From: Isoetes taiwanensis
Lineage: Eukaryota > Streptophyta > Lycopodiopsida > Isoetales > Isoetaceae
Reading direction: 5' to 3'
NCBI GenBank assembly: GCA_021234155.1
Contig: JAJEKV010000030.1
Location: forward strand, 6,631,890 to 6,695,889
DNA length: 64,000 nucleotides
The notes beneath the pieces were generated by a model. The model did not search any database, had not been told where the DNA came from, and was given only the letters and a program-made list of their open reading frames with translations. Positions 21,869 to 33,359 of the stretch are shown one piece after another. Position numbers and translations under genes: made by a program. The first letter of the stretch is position 1. Every line of letters begins with the position of its first letter.

Positions 21869-23800
21869 TTATTTGTATTTTAGGGCAAACGTCAAGGCCT
21901 AGGAGTTTAGGAAACAGCATTCAGTACTCTTGTCTTACAAATTTCACGAAATAGATCCCGCACCTCGCTGGATATATATGTATCTCAATGCTTATGAAAT
22001 TAGCATTAATTTTACTGAAACCCATTCCTTCTTACCGTCTAGAAGAATGATAGCTTCCGAAGAGGCCGGCCATGTAGGTAGGTACGATTGGATGCAAATC
22101 TCAAAGCAGCTTTTCAAAACTAATGGTTTTACGTTCGAAAAATATCCAACATATTCTTAGGGTGATTTTCCACTACTTTTTAAGTGTCTTATTTTTTAGC
22201 CATTTTGTAATGTGTGCATTGTTATTTGGCACCATACTTTGGAAATTTCGAAAGAAAATCGTGAACCCAATAGTATATGCAATTATCTAAGTTTATACAA
22301 TCAATATTTATTATTTTGTTGAATACAACTCAGGAGCATACAATAGGAACAACTGTTCAACGGGATAAGTTCAATGTATGTTGCTACATCTTCATTGGTT
22401 TCAGTAATTCATCATCAGGATGAACAGTTGTAGATGTAAAACGAAGTGTCTTCTATCGTGAGAGAGGTGCTAAAATGTGTTCAATGCTTCCTTATGTCAT
22501 CGCTCAGGCATGTTTAGATATATTGACCAACTTTTTGTCAACCAAAATTTATATTGCAAGGCTAACAATAGATGCATGTCGAGTATAATTGCATGTCTTG
22601 ATTTCTTTCTTGGGTACTTCCATATTAATTTCCTAAATCTGGCCAAAAGTAGATAATCTGTAGAATGCTCTTAATGCAACACAATTTAATGTCTAGTCTA
22701 GCTTGCATTCCATCCTATCTTGAAGAGTTCAATTGCATTCATCCTATATTATATTTTCTCTAATGAATATGTAACATGTCATGATTTTCATTTAGCTGGG
22801 GTTGGTTAATTTGGACTATTTGAAAAAGATGAAGACTGGCAGCCTTCAAAGGTATGAATATGGCAGATGATGGCGTTCTCCAGTATGCTCAAGGTAGTCT
22901 AATAAGTCTTATTATTGTTCTTCATTTGCCCCTCGTAAGAGGCGATTGATCTTTGAGGAGTTTTTGGATGTGCGCTCTTATGCATATGCAAGTTGCTTCA
23001 TTCAGTGGGTTTCTCCTGTCTCTGCATCTTTACTTGTATTTGACTTTTGGTTAAATCAAGATTGACGTCCTTCAAATGTAAGTAATTAAAAAAGAAAAGA
23101 AAAAAAAAATAGACTTTATATTTAGTGGAAGATGCATTGGTCATGTTATCATATCACTCCAGGGCCTATTGACATCTAGACACACAAAGGAGCATATATT
23201 TACTAGGAATTCATTACTTTATCCAAGCTTACATCCAATCGATCTATTACAAAAAGCTAGATGTTTATACCCAAAAGTTGGAGACCCATATGTAGCCATC
23301 TAGATAAACTAACATGCTACTTAGGTAATCGATACATCTAACGAAACATCCACATGTTTTCGAGAGGAATTGGAATGTACGATTTGACCATCAAATGAGT
23401 TTTCAAGACTTAGAAGTACTTGGCAAATGGTCATTTACTTGGCAGGCAATAGTTTCTTTGAAGGAATTGATGTTCCAAAAATTCTTTACCTTGCTTGGTG
23501 TCATGTCAAATGCTTGAAAAGGAGCGCATGTTTCTGTTAACAAAAGCATATCTATTTGCAATTGTAGGAAAGTAATTTGGGATGCATCATACTACATCAA
23601 TTTATTCTTCAATGCCAGAGGTAGACACATCTAGGTAAATCTGACGAATTTGCTCACATAAAGATGAATGCAAACTTATTATCCGTGCAACCTTGCAAAT
23701 ATGCATTTCATATCAGGTCTATCAAATCCTGCTATACTATTTCAAGATACTCCTCTCATGCACACCCCAGATTCAGTAGAAGACAGAAGTAATGTACAAG
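21869..23800. other. non-coding AT-rich stretch
   Basis: No coding segment is recognised. It probably includes the promoter of the minus-strand HESO1-like gene. Short open frames here have no domain signs and no splice context that I can support. Confidence 0.4.
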
Positions 23801-24065
23801 ACAAAGGAGCCAATGATGTTTACGATCATTGTGGATATAGATTTTCGAGTCCAGTTTGAAGTTGCTTGACCCACAGGTCACTGTGTTGCCATTTAATAAT
23901 TGCAGGCAAAGAAGAGCAGTTGCAACAGATTGTAAATGGGGTGTCTGATGCTGTCAGAAGATCCTTAAAAGAAAGGGGCATGCATCTGCAGCCATAAAGA
24001 AAGCCAAAATATACATGGGCCAAGTGGTTTGCCCCTTAAAAGGGACCACAAATGATGCAGCACAT
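23800..24065 (+). pseudogene. decayed DUF506 (PDDEXK-like) gene fragment
   Basis: The frame reads IIVDIDFRVQFEVA, then TGA, then PTGH. After a gap it continues GKEEQLQQIVNGVSDAVRRS with LKERGMHLQP, then TAA, then KYTWAKWFAP, then TAA. This is the conserved core of the plant DUF506 family (VDxDFRxQFExARPT and the GKxxxLQQIV...RSLKxxGxHxPPWRK...AKW block). The stops fall where the family has Arg, Trp and Tyr. The ~25 residues between the two blocks are missing or replaced. The family is related to PD-(D/E)XK nucleases; its function is poorly known. Confidence 0.7.
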
Positions 24066-24500
24066 CCCCACAAAGAGGCAAAGCTTGTTCAACCTGCAAT
24101 GCATCTTTGGCATTTGATGACTCTGCTGTGGCATGAGGGCTAGTAGTTCACATTGGCTGTGGAGGCTTTGCTGTGTAATATATACATAAGACTTGTTTAT
24201 AAAGAAAAACAAATAAAACTTACTTCAGACGTTTGGATCCTAAGCTCATCAGGAAATGCTTTCCCACTTACCAGACGAGTATCTGTAATTGATTTGGCTT
24301 GAAGCTTTTCATGGACATAAACAAAAGAGACGATCATGGAACAATATCATCAATATTCAAAGTTGCAGATACAGAAACTGTCTTTTTTATCTCTGCACTT
24401 GCTATCATCTTTACTTTATAAGGCCTTCAGAGTACCTTTTTCTGCAAAATCAACCATCAAAGACTACATTTCTAATTTACTTTGGATATTATTCATTAAT
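24066..24500. other. no feature recognised
   Basis: AT-rich sequence between the DUF506 remnant and a probable retroelement end. No coding or repeat structure seen. Confidence 0.35.
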
Positions 24501-24504
24501 TTTT

Positions 24505-25700
24505 TATTTTTATTTTTTTTAGGGTAAGAATTTTTTGATTAATATAAAAGGGGTACAAGACCTTCTTGTGGGCTCCACAATAGGCCAGATAGGAAGTATA
24601 CAACGCTCTTGGTCACCAGATAGAAAGAATTGTAACAATAAATGCATGCAGCCATTAAGCTTGAAGGACGACTATAAGATAACACTCATGTACTATGATC
24701 AAGGCATCCTCAACCTCTTCCTCGTTATTGCAAGAAGATTTGGACCCCCTCCCTTTTGATCCACCCAGTACTAAGGGCATAGCCCTCTTCTCGCCCACTG
24801 CATGTACTCAAGAAGGTAGCAACATTTGTGGGGTTCAATAAAGAAATGCTCCCTGAGACCCTGAAGTGCACCCCGCAATGTATACCTGAAGGGCATATCT
24901 CTATTACAGTAGTAATGCTGCAAACATGTGAGCGTTGAAAAGCAAACTTCTTCCCCTACTAGTGGTACTACAAAAGCCGAGGTCTCTTTCCAAGTGCTCC
25001 CACCATCTTGAAGCTCAATCGAATGATGTAAGTGAGAGGATGTCCGTACTTGAGAGAACTGCCATTATCTTCCCTTCAGTAAAGTACTATAGGATACATT
25101 TCAGCATAACTCCAACACTTGGAGCATCCCACCACCCCCTTTGTGCAGCTTCCCCTACCATTTCCGTGCAGCAGAGTTACTATGGGTCATTCCCCTTTTC
25201 ATGTAGGACCAAGGGATGAAGATCCAAGCTTCCGGCAGTAATCTTTACTATAGGAGAATGCCCATCACCTTTCCAAGAGATTATCTTATTGAAATCCTCA
25301 GGCAAAATGCTGAGACCTCAGGCAATGTTGTGTGCCTTGATTTGTTTGCAAGCCCGAGGAAGTGCTTGAATATCTTCCTGGATGTTCTTGCATTTCCTTC
25401 CCCATTCTCCATCCCAGCTGGAGAGGAGATCAATGTTGGCTATGGCAGACCAAGGTGAGACACTTTGCTATCGGACGGGAGGCCATGGCAGACCTGTCTT
25501 CCTTATTCATTAATACAATAAGGGGACGTTGTTATATAACCCCGGTAGGGGCAAGATTGAACTTACAGAGGATAAATGGTAGTTCCCCTACCCACTCCCT
25601 TTCAAATGATCCAACTCTTCTGTCAATGCAACAATGCTGTCGTATATGAGGGCCCTACTTGCGTATAAAACTTTTGCCATTGTACTATAACACCCAATTA
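24505..25700 (-). mobile_element. probable decayed retroelement, LINE-like
   Basis: On the minus strand the segment ends CTTTTATATTAATCAAAAAA, then TTCTTACCC and an A-rich tail (24500-24530), as plant LINE 3' ends often do. Upstream, broken minus frames at about 25470-25250 read SSWDGEWGRKCKNIQEDIQA and ISWKGDGHSPIVKI, which look protein-like. No RT motif was found, so the class is inferred from the end structure and setting. Confidence 0.35.
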
Positions 25701-25943
25701 TTGGTGGGCAGCAAAGGCATTGAAGACAGCTTCGAGAGTCGCTTGACCAACACTATATTCTGTAATGCCCACCTCTAGCCTGCGACATAATCCACAGCAT
25801 TCCTTTGTTTAAGAAAATGTACGAAAGTGTAAAGAAGGGCAAAACATAATCTTTTCCTAGAAAATTTAGCTCTGTATAAGTAGAGTTTTTAATCTTTCTT
25901 CTACTTTTTAATCTTCTTTCTTGCTTTGCTCTTCTTTCCAGAC

Positions 25944-26815
25944 ATGGCCGAATTTGAACCTTATACCAGATGTCCCAATCAAGCTATTCCTCTTTCGTTC
26001 GACTTTCTAAAGGCATTGATGAGAATTCCTCTCCAGACATGCCAAGCATCCAACTGACACCTCTGCTTGTTCACTATCCCTATCGTGGCATCTTCACCTG
26101 TCCACCTGTGTTTCAGAATGACGCACCCGGTGAAAAAAGGAAGCATGGTCGTAAACCCAAGATTATTAAAATGCCCGTAGGAAATATTGGCGCTACCTGG
26201 AAGGATCATCGGGTAATTACAACTTATTCATCTTCATGGATAGATGCATGAAGAGTTTCTGACTAAAGCTGGTAGACAAGGTGTTGATGCGTGCAATTAG
26301 TGTCTAAGTGTCCTGACTTGGACAAGGATAGCGAGGCTTGCAAGAAGTAGTGGCAAGCAGTTTGTAAGGAGTACAAGGCCGATAAAAATTAGAGTAACAT
26401 GTCTGGTTCTGAGAGGAGTGAAACATGCAGGTGGTATGATCTTATAGATCAATACTGACCAACGAGCACATGTTGTGTGCTATGCTCATGAAAGTGCAAG
26501 TGATGCTAATACTCCCATGGCAGAAGATCTAGATGAGATTGAAGAAATTGATGTGCTCAGTGTAGAAAAATGAAAAGCACCGAAGGACACACCAAATAGA
26601 AGTCGTAACTTAGAAACCCAAGAAAATAAAAACTGCTGCAGCATAGGTAGCAAGAGTCGTGAGTGCTATGACAGAATTCAGCAAGAAGGCTCATGAAGAG
26701 AGCTTAGAATTGGAGAAAAAAAAATGCAACTACAAGGAGGAAAAAATCACCATGTTGAAGGAATTATCTCTCAACCTTACAGGAATCTTTGAAAAGTTGA
26801 CAAAGGATTAGTCTT
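25944..26815 (+). pseudogene. PIF/Harbinger-associated Myb/SANT-like protein, degenerate
   Basis: From ATG at 25944, frames broken by stops include WKDHRVITLIHLHMDRCMKS, then EDLDEIEEIDVLSVEK. After that come KPKKIKTAAA and VARVVSAMTEFSKKAHEESL with a Lys/Glu-rich helix to about 26810. A W-led Myb-like start, a long linker and a C-terminal helix are the layout of the Harbinger partner protein that carries the transposase to its target. A Harbinger transposase lies 0.9 kb downstream on the same strand, supporting the call. Confidence 0.5.
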
Positions 26816-27717
26816 TTGAATTCTTGTGGATGATATATATGTCCTTGAAGTTGGATGACCCATTTCATATTTATTTCGTTTGTATTTTGAAGCAAAATTC
26901 AGTTTAATTGTTTTTCTGAGATAGGGAGCCAATTCAACGTGTACTTGTTTTTATGTTGTATTTCAATAGATAAAAGCCTGAGCTAAAATATATCGTTTGT
27001 TTTTACCTTCCTATATTTAAAACGTGTATACAGTTTCTAATTTAGAACTAGGTTGCAAACTAGTGCTGATTGCATCAGCTGCACTGCAGCCATGTAAGTC
27101 TCTCAAATAGTTGGTCTAGTTGTAATGAACTTGGTACATATCGGTTAAAAGGGTCTATGGCGAATTGCTGGTCGCAGTATGAGTCTAGAGCTATTTAGGG
27201 TAGATAATGGCTTAATGTATAGTTTTGTATTGGAGTCAAATGATGCATTGTTATGAGATCCCTATCATACTTGGGAAGGAAAGGGTATGATTATTTGATC
27301 TCCTATATAAAATCCCAGATGTTGTAGCAACAACTCTTTAAAAACAGTAGTAATCCATGTGAAACTCCTTGTTGAACATCCAGGTGGTGATGTTTCTTTA
27401 GTAGCTCACTTTGATTTTACTAGAGTGAGTTTGGGGAAATAACTACTCGCTGCAACCATCGTTACATTATTTAGTCTATGAGTATGTTTCTGTTTTTATT
27501 TCTAGAAGTCGAATTTAGAGAATGAGCTTTTTGAGAACTGTAGAATTGAAGATTCCCCGTTCAGATCCATGGATCTGAGCTACTTCTACAAATGCAGCAT
27601 GGAGAATCTATATTCAAATCCATAGTACTTTTTGTTCTGCTAATTTAGTATAGTTATGATAGAAATATCCTGCTGGATTTATTTCTAGATTGTACATATC
27701 AGTTTCCATTACTGCTA
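26816..27717. other. AT-rich stretch inside the Harbinger remnant
   Basis: No recognisable coding. By position it should contain the first half of the transposase gene, but I could not identify it. Confidence 0.35.
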
Positions 27718-28690
27718 TTGCTATATCTCTTGTTTGTTTCCCATGGGCAGGATAAGAAGAGTCTAACGCTAGCTAAAAGCAAATTTACTGAGCAAGGTTC
27801 AAAAGCAACAACATTTTACCATCTTCATGTGTTTTATGTTACAAACATGATTACAAAGTATACAGGAAGTATGCACAATTGGGCACTATTTCAAAGAACA
27901 TCTGCTTACACCAAATTTACCTCTGGTCAAATGGGCAATTACTGCATATTAGATGATGACGGTTACAATGCTAGGAATTGGCTGTTGACACCATATTTGA
28001 ATGTAGGTCCAGAATTTACCCCAATACAAAAATGTTGGAATTTCATTCAGTCTAGCACTAGGATGTTCGTGAAGAGGGCATTTGGTATATTAAAAGCTCA
28101 TTTTCGTATATTATTGAAGAAAATGAAGATGTGTTTGAAGCATATTTCCACTAGTTGTTTTAGCTTGTCTAGGTCTATATAACTTGAATAGAATAGAATA
28201 GAATAGTTTTTTTAACGTCCAGGAGACCAATAGGTCATGGGACCCGTACAATGGGCTAGTACAATCATTACTACTAGGATTAAAAAACCCCTGCCTCGAA
28301 AGGTTTTCAAGGGAAAAACCTTTGCAGTAATGATGATACTAGACAAGCGGAGATAATGACTACTGAGGGTTCAGTATTGCAGACGTTTATCTAGAACCTC
28401 AAGTATGTATAATGCCAAGTTGTGGAAGCGTGGAATGGAATGCTAAGGTCAAAAAATGATTCCGGACTATCTCAAAAGCAGGGCAACTCAGAAGAGTATG
28501 GCTTCACAATACAGTATTATTCACAATGATGCATTTGATGAAATTTGGATTAGGGAAGCCCAAGAGGAGTTAAAGGAATGTAGGGATTGCTGCTAAAGAT
28601 GCTTTATGAGAATTAGGTGTGGCTTGCGAGGGTATTGCAAATGCTTCAGATTTTGATATTCAAGAGGAAGTGGTTACACTCAATTATCAA
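27718..28690 (+). pseudogene. PIF/Harbinger transposase (DDE_4), C-terminal half, inactive
   Basis: The open frame 27718-28182 has MITKYTGSMHNWALFQRTSA, then MGNYCILDDDGYNARNWLLT and SSTRMFVKRAFGILKAHFRI. This matches the second Asp region (GDxGYPxxxWLLTPY) and the third-residue region (RxxVERAFGxLK) of Harbinger transposases. Here the catalytic Glu is Lys. The frame is interrupted at 28187 by a LINE 3' end. It resumes at about 28500 with IHNDAFDEIWIREAQEELKE, the usual C-terminal piece, now broken by stops. Confidence 0.8.
28187..28345 (-). mobile_element. 5'-truncated group-B LINE 3' end inserted in the Harbinger transposase
   Basis: (GAATA)n at 28187-28205 is followed by TTTTTTTAACGTCC, GGAGACCAATAGGTCATGGG and GGATTAAAAAACCCC. 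This is collinear with the 3' ends at 52543 and 35361. Read on the minus strand, it ends GGACGTTAAAAAAAC(TATTC)n. Only about 160 bases are present, typical of aborted reverse transcription. Confidence 0.85.
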
Positions 28691-28701
28691 TATGTAGCAT
28701 A

Positions 28702-29645
28702 ATGACAGGGGATTTTTTTGTGTTTTTGTACGCTTTTCACAAAGGTTTTCCTAAGATTTCATGGCGTATTCGAATGGATGTACTAATGCGTACATCTAGA
28801 GTGCACCATTTCTTAGTCGTTGATTTAGCTTTTTTTTTTTTTTCAATGGTCCAACATCCAAGGGCTCACAACAAAAGCCCTCTTTTTATTTTAGGGGCTG
28901 AACATGCAAGCCTCGTGAATAGCATTTCAGGGCATTCTTGCAAAAAATTAATGTTCTTGTGATCAGAGTGGAAACAGATTTGGATCTGTGTTGTTAATTG
29001 CCATACTGAATCTGTCTGGGCATTTTTGGAGCTGCTTGATAGCATTCCGGTGAGTGGTAGGCTCTTGATCAAGTCAGGTGATTGGCACTAAGATCTTCAT
29101 TTGAAGACTGCCCACATATATTACGGCACATTTACACGATGGATTTTGGCCGAACTCAGATGTTTTCTGATAATGCTTCAAGAACTCTTTTTCTCGGAGC
29201 TTATTTTGATCTGAAATATTGTAGCTGGTTGGGAATGGTCGCCGGATTGGCTATGGGCTCTTCACATGATGGATCGATCCAATATTCTTACGGAAATCCT
29301 TTCTGGATCGGTTCAAAGGGAGTTTGTTTGGATCTATCTCTTTCAATTGGCTGCCCAGGATTGGGCCAATGTGAGCAACTGCTTGAAGAAGAATCGGAAG
29401 GATCTGCTCATAGCGAGATTTCATTTGGGGATGTGCAAGCAGAGAGAGAACCATTCTTTCTTGTGAATAAAGTTCAGAGAACCGTGGAGCCCAATAGCCT
29501 ACAAGGTTATTTGATGGGAAGGGTAAGGGAAGCCAAGCAATTGAATGGGAAAAGAAAATTTCAAGTGATGAATCCGGCCCACCATGGATGGAATAGAACA
29601 GAGCAAGGGGATTTTGCCCCTTTGGTGGACCGTAGCCGCTTTTAA
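28702..29645 (+). pseudogene. unidentified degraded protein region
   Basis: A nearly continuous protein-like reading crosses the segment: GFPKISWRIRMDVLM at 28750, SVWAFLELLDSIPVSGRLLI near 29010-29070, then an open frame 29082-29645 of 187 residues. That frame begins RSSFEDCPHILRHIYTMDFG and ends MNPAHHGWNRTEQGDFAPLV. Between 29266 and 29466 another frame (AAQDWANVSNCLKKNRKDLL) looks more natural, suggesting two compensating frame breaks. It is not an organellar gene I know. It could be the first ORF of an old retroelement, but no knuckle or RRM is seen. Confidence 0.35.
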
Positions 29646-30650
29646 ACCGATACGAGCAAAGATGAATGTGATTGGATGCAGAGAGTCGTTGTTTCTAGTC
29701 CCGAAAATGATCTCGCTATAAACTCATCCCGATCTTCGCAAAAAGAGCTTTCGCAAAAAGAATCAAGCCGCCTGATGTTTCAAATTTTAAAGATAGGAGT
29801 TACTTCAACTAGATGAAGGTTCAAGATCCGATATTGTTCTAGGATCCGGAAGGGGTAAGAATATAAAAGCTTCAAATGATGGCGTGTTAGGAGGTCCGTT
29901 GTTCTAAAAAAGTAGGTGCAAAAGTCCGGCAAGCAAATTCAAAAAGGCAAGCAAATCGTAACCCATCTCTCAGATTGAATAAGGCAACCATGAAGAGGAC
30001 TCGAGGTCTGCAAAAGGACTAGTCTCGAGCTAAAGTATAAAAGTAAGCAGATGGCCATGGATAGCCCTTCCCAATGTTTGACGTTGAGTTCCGGTCCTGT
30101 AGTTGGTTTAAAGCGTGGAAGAATCCAAGCACTTCCTACTCAGCTTGAATTGAAGAAGCAACGCGTCAAGGGTTTTGCTTTAAGGTAGCTGCTTTTTTTT
30201 TACCTTGTTCATTCTTCTACTCCTTGTACACAGAAACATCACTCTTGCAATTTGATGTCTAGAATGAAGTATTTCCCTGTGATTTCAATCAGTTTATTAT
30301 ATCTATCCTGTAACGGCCATTGTCTTTAAGGTAGTGGAGCAAAATGGTGGACAATGGCAAGCTTCTACCTCGACCTGCACCTTTTAGAGTGTGCCACCAC
30401 AACACACACAATTGTTTATGTTGCGTGGAAATGCTGTTCTGCATCATTATTATTTACGTTGGTTTCTTCAAAGTCCTACTACAGTAAAGATTTCTATGAG
30501 ATATGTTTTTTCACATTCTATTGCTTGTTGAGCAAGAATTTATATATATGGTCTTTGAACTTGTAATAGTGCTGAATGGATGTTTCTTCATTCCTCGATG
30601 TTAGGTGGAAGATTTTTCCATTTCCTTTCTGCTTTAGTTAGGGCCCGAAG
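29646..30650. other. no gene recognised
   Basis: The segment continues from the degraded ORF without clear coding. AT-rich sequence with several short A or T runs precedes the fold-back element. Confidence 0.35.
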
Positions 30651-30657
30651 GGCCCAA

Positions 30658-31154
30658 AATTTTTTTTAATATAACAATCAACACAACTACCATTAATAAA
30701 CCATTAACATAAACCTTGCATTTAACACATTTAAATTAAAATCCCCCTTAAACCCCCTTTGGTTTGGGTGCATATTCACACGGGGGGTTACGTAGGGCAG
30801 CGAGAGCCCCAAAAATATATTTACAATACATGTACAAAATTAACACCATTAAGTACATTCTCTCAAACCTTATAGTATTTTGCAAACCTTAATATACAGT
30901 ATATAAAAACTTGTACATGCATACCCCACAAACGAGGATCGCTATGTACGGTCCAGATCTTGGAATAAAGGGCAAATATACCCATCCGACAGCTCTCGTT
31001 GCCCGGAGTAACACCCCGTGTGAATATGCACCCAAACCAAAAGGGGTTTAAGGGGGATTTTAACTTAAATGTGTTAAATGCAATGGTTTATGTTAATGGT
31101 TTATGTTATAGTTTATTAATGGTAGTTGTGTGTTGATTGTTATATTAAAAAAAT
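30658..31154. mobile_element. fold-back element (MITE-like) with ~150-160-base inverted arms
   Basis: The left arm (about 30659-30805) reads inward AATTTTTTTT-AATATAAC, CAATCAACACAACTACCATT and onward to TTGGGTGCATATTCACACGG. The right arm (about 30992-31154) is its reverse complement with a few small indels. A loop of about 185 bases separates the arms. No ORF is present. Size and structure are those of a non-autonomous DNA transposon. A target duplication could not be fixed; the left flank has the palindrome GGGCCCGAAGGGCCC. Confidence 0.85.
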
Positions 31155-33057
31155 TACCTAGAGCTTTGTATGAAGTAAACAAATGCAATGGAATTGCAAA
31201 CATGGAGGATTGATCTGAATTTAACGTTGTGTTGTCTTTATCTAAAGTATTGCGACATTGAATTAAAATTTAAAGGATATGTCTCATGTCACTTAGTGGA
31301 AAATGTAAACTTTTTAAAACGTGTCTTATATTATTGGGACATGTTTTATTTTTTAGAATGGGAAAATGATAAAAATAAGACATGTCTTAAACATGATGTG
31401 GCATCATAAAATGGTGTCCTATAGTTATATGACAGTCCTAAAATGTGCCTGAAGTAGAAAATACCCTAAGACACAAAGGGTCGAAATTGGGAGGTTCTTT
31501 CTTCCAAATTTTTGGTTGAAGTGAAAAAATTAGATATGATAAGTAGATGCCAGGAAATTTGCGACAAAATTTTACAAAAAAGAAGCTAAAATCTGGTAAA
31601 TTTTAGTGTTTTTGCTCAAAAATCGATAAGTACAAGTGAAAGACCACAATGAAAAATCTAGATTCAAGGCTTGATACGACCCAATCTTGCGTCCAAAATT
31701 AGAATTTTTTTTTTTTGTGATGGAGAAGCTTGATTGCTAGTTCATCCAAAATCTACCACCTACGATAAATAGAGCTTCAATCAACGAACTATCAGGGCTG
31801 CAATGGAATGCTAGTTAGAGCCCAAGGAGTTTTGGGGACGTTACTCTGCCATGTGCTAGCTCAAACCGACAAAGCAACCATTTTTGTTAGGGTTAATGAT
31901 ATGGCACAGATGATCCCAATTTCTTTAGATGCCTTAACTGAATTTCTAAATTAACATCTGGACTGTCCTTTTTTTAATTTCTTTTGTCTTCTACTGATTG
32001 AAATCTTCTTAATTTGTCTTCTTGCGTCATTTCTAGTTAGGAGTAGGAACCTTCAATGGCAATGCCCATGGTTTGAAGGCTTCTTTCTCCTTGACATGGC
32101 ACAGTGCCCAAACTCAGGCAACGCCTTAATGGAGATATGCCCTTAGCTCCATTATGTTGTCAAAGACTTGGCATTTGTCGCAAACAAGTACCGAAACTCT
32201 TGTTATAGTAGAATATATAACTTAGAGCATGGATGAAGAGAAGAATCCATATCTATCTCGATGGTGGCCTTCAGGCCTTTGGGTTACGGTGTCGTCTGGC
32301 AGTTCACTAGGATTTAAAACCCACTATTGAATATTGGATATGAAAAGTAGACGAGTGCAGGCCTCACTATGTGGATGTAGACTATATTCATCAAACTTGG
32401 TAGAGACTCAGGTTGCCTCCTGGCACTTCAATTGAATTACAATAAAGCTGTGTACTTCTGTGCAACGGGAATTTGTTTTGGGATACGCATAGTTCTCACA
32501 TGCGTTCATTTTCCTCAAAGTACATTGTTTGATGATCAATATAAAGCTTTTCAATGGCGATTTAGACTTGTCATAATTCATTTATAAAAAATTAAAGCAA
32601 CACTTACCTTTTGAAACCTCAATCGTCTAAACTCCGCAAATCATCATCTTCCAAGCTAACTTGATTATTTCTGGTCGTGATATGAGATGAACATTCTAAA
32701 AATCGGTTTATGTCTAGGTATACGCCAAAAAATGCCTTTTTTTGTTTATGTTATAAAAAATGACCATTAATGACACTTGGCGATTTAGAACTATTGTTTT
32801 CTTTCATAGCTTTTTTTGTGTTCGCAACAACATGCATGCATGTACCTGGGGGATAGAGAGGCTTCTCGACCCACTTACTTTATACACGCAGATGTAATAT
32901 TCTTTTTAGAATAAAGTGCTTTCCTATGGGGAAAAAGAGAAACATGCTTTTGTCAATATGTCGTATACATTCATCATGGGTCAACAATGACCAAAGAGCT
33001 AAATGCAGTTCAAAACCACAATATGCACAGTCTCCGATGTGGAAGTTTGAGAAACTA
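31155..33057. other. non-coding stretch
   Basis: No coding segment, RNA gene or repeat array recognised. A few simple A and T runs occur. Confidence 0.35.
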
Positions 33058-33247
33058 AATCCATCTGTGTCATCCCATCAAACACCTTTTGAGCATCCTC
33101 TAAATTGTTATTCTTTACATGGAAGTTGGCAAGGAGATTACCTAAATCCAAAGACCCATGCAAGTCAGCATTTATGATATGATGATGAACACGCTTTCCG
33201 TCCTCCAAAACGTGAGGTCTTGTACATACACGCAATAGTGAAAAATA
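33058..33247 (-). pseudogene. PPR protein fragment
   Basis: On the minus strand: YFSLLRVCTRPHVLEDGKRV, then HHHIINADLHGSLDLGNLLA, then NNNLEDAQKVFDGMTQMDLV. This is the P-L-S pattern of plant organellar RNA-editing PPR proteins, about two repeats long. It has no start and no continuing repeats, and frames on both sides are unrelated. A dispersed gene fragment or retro-copy remnant. Confidence 0.8.
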
Positions 33248-33359
33248 CTTTAAAGCACTTCCAGAACCAGAATTGAATTCCTCTTCCCCATGATGGGTGC
33301 ATTTGTGTCCCCTTCTTTCTCCATTATGTATTCCTAGCAGCATATAATCTTTTTATTGC

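Noticed and set aside
29082-29645. 187-codon ORF as an inserted mitochondrial gene
   Set aside because: No mitochondrial protein motif was recognised, a different frame looks more natural in the middle, and the flanks are nuclear-type repeats.
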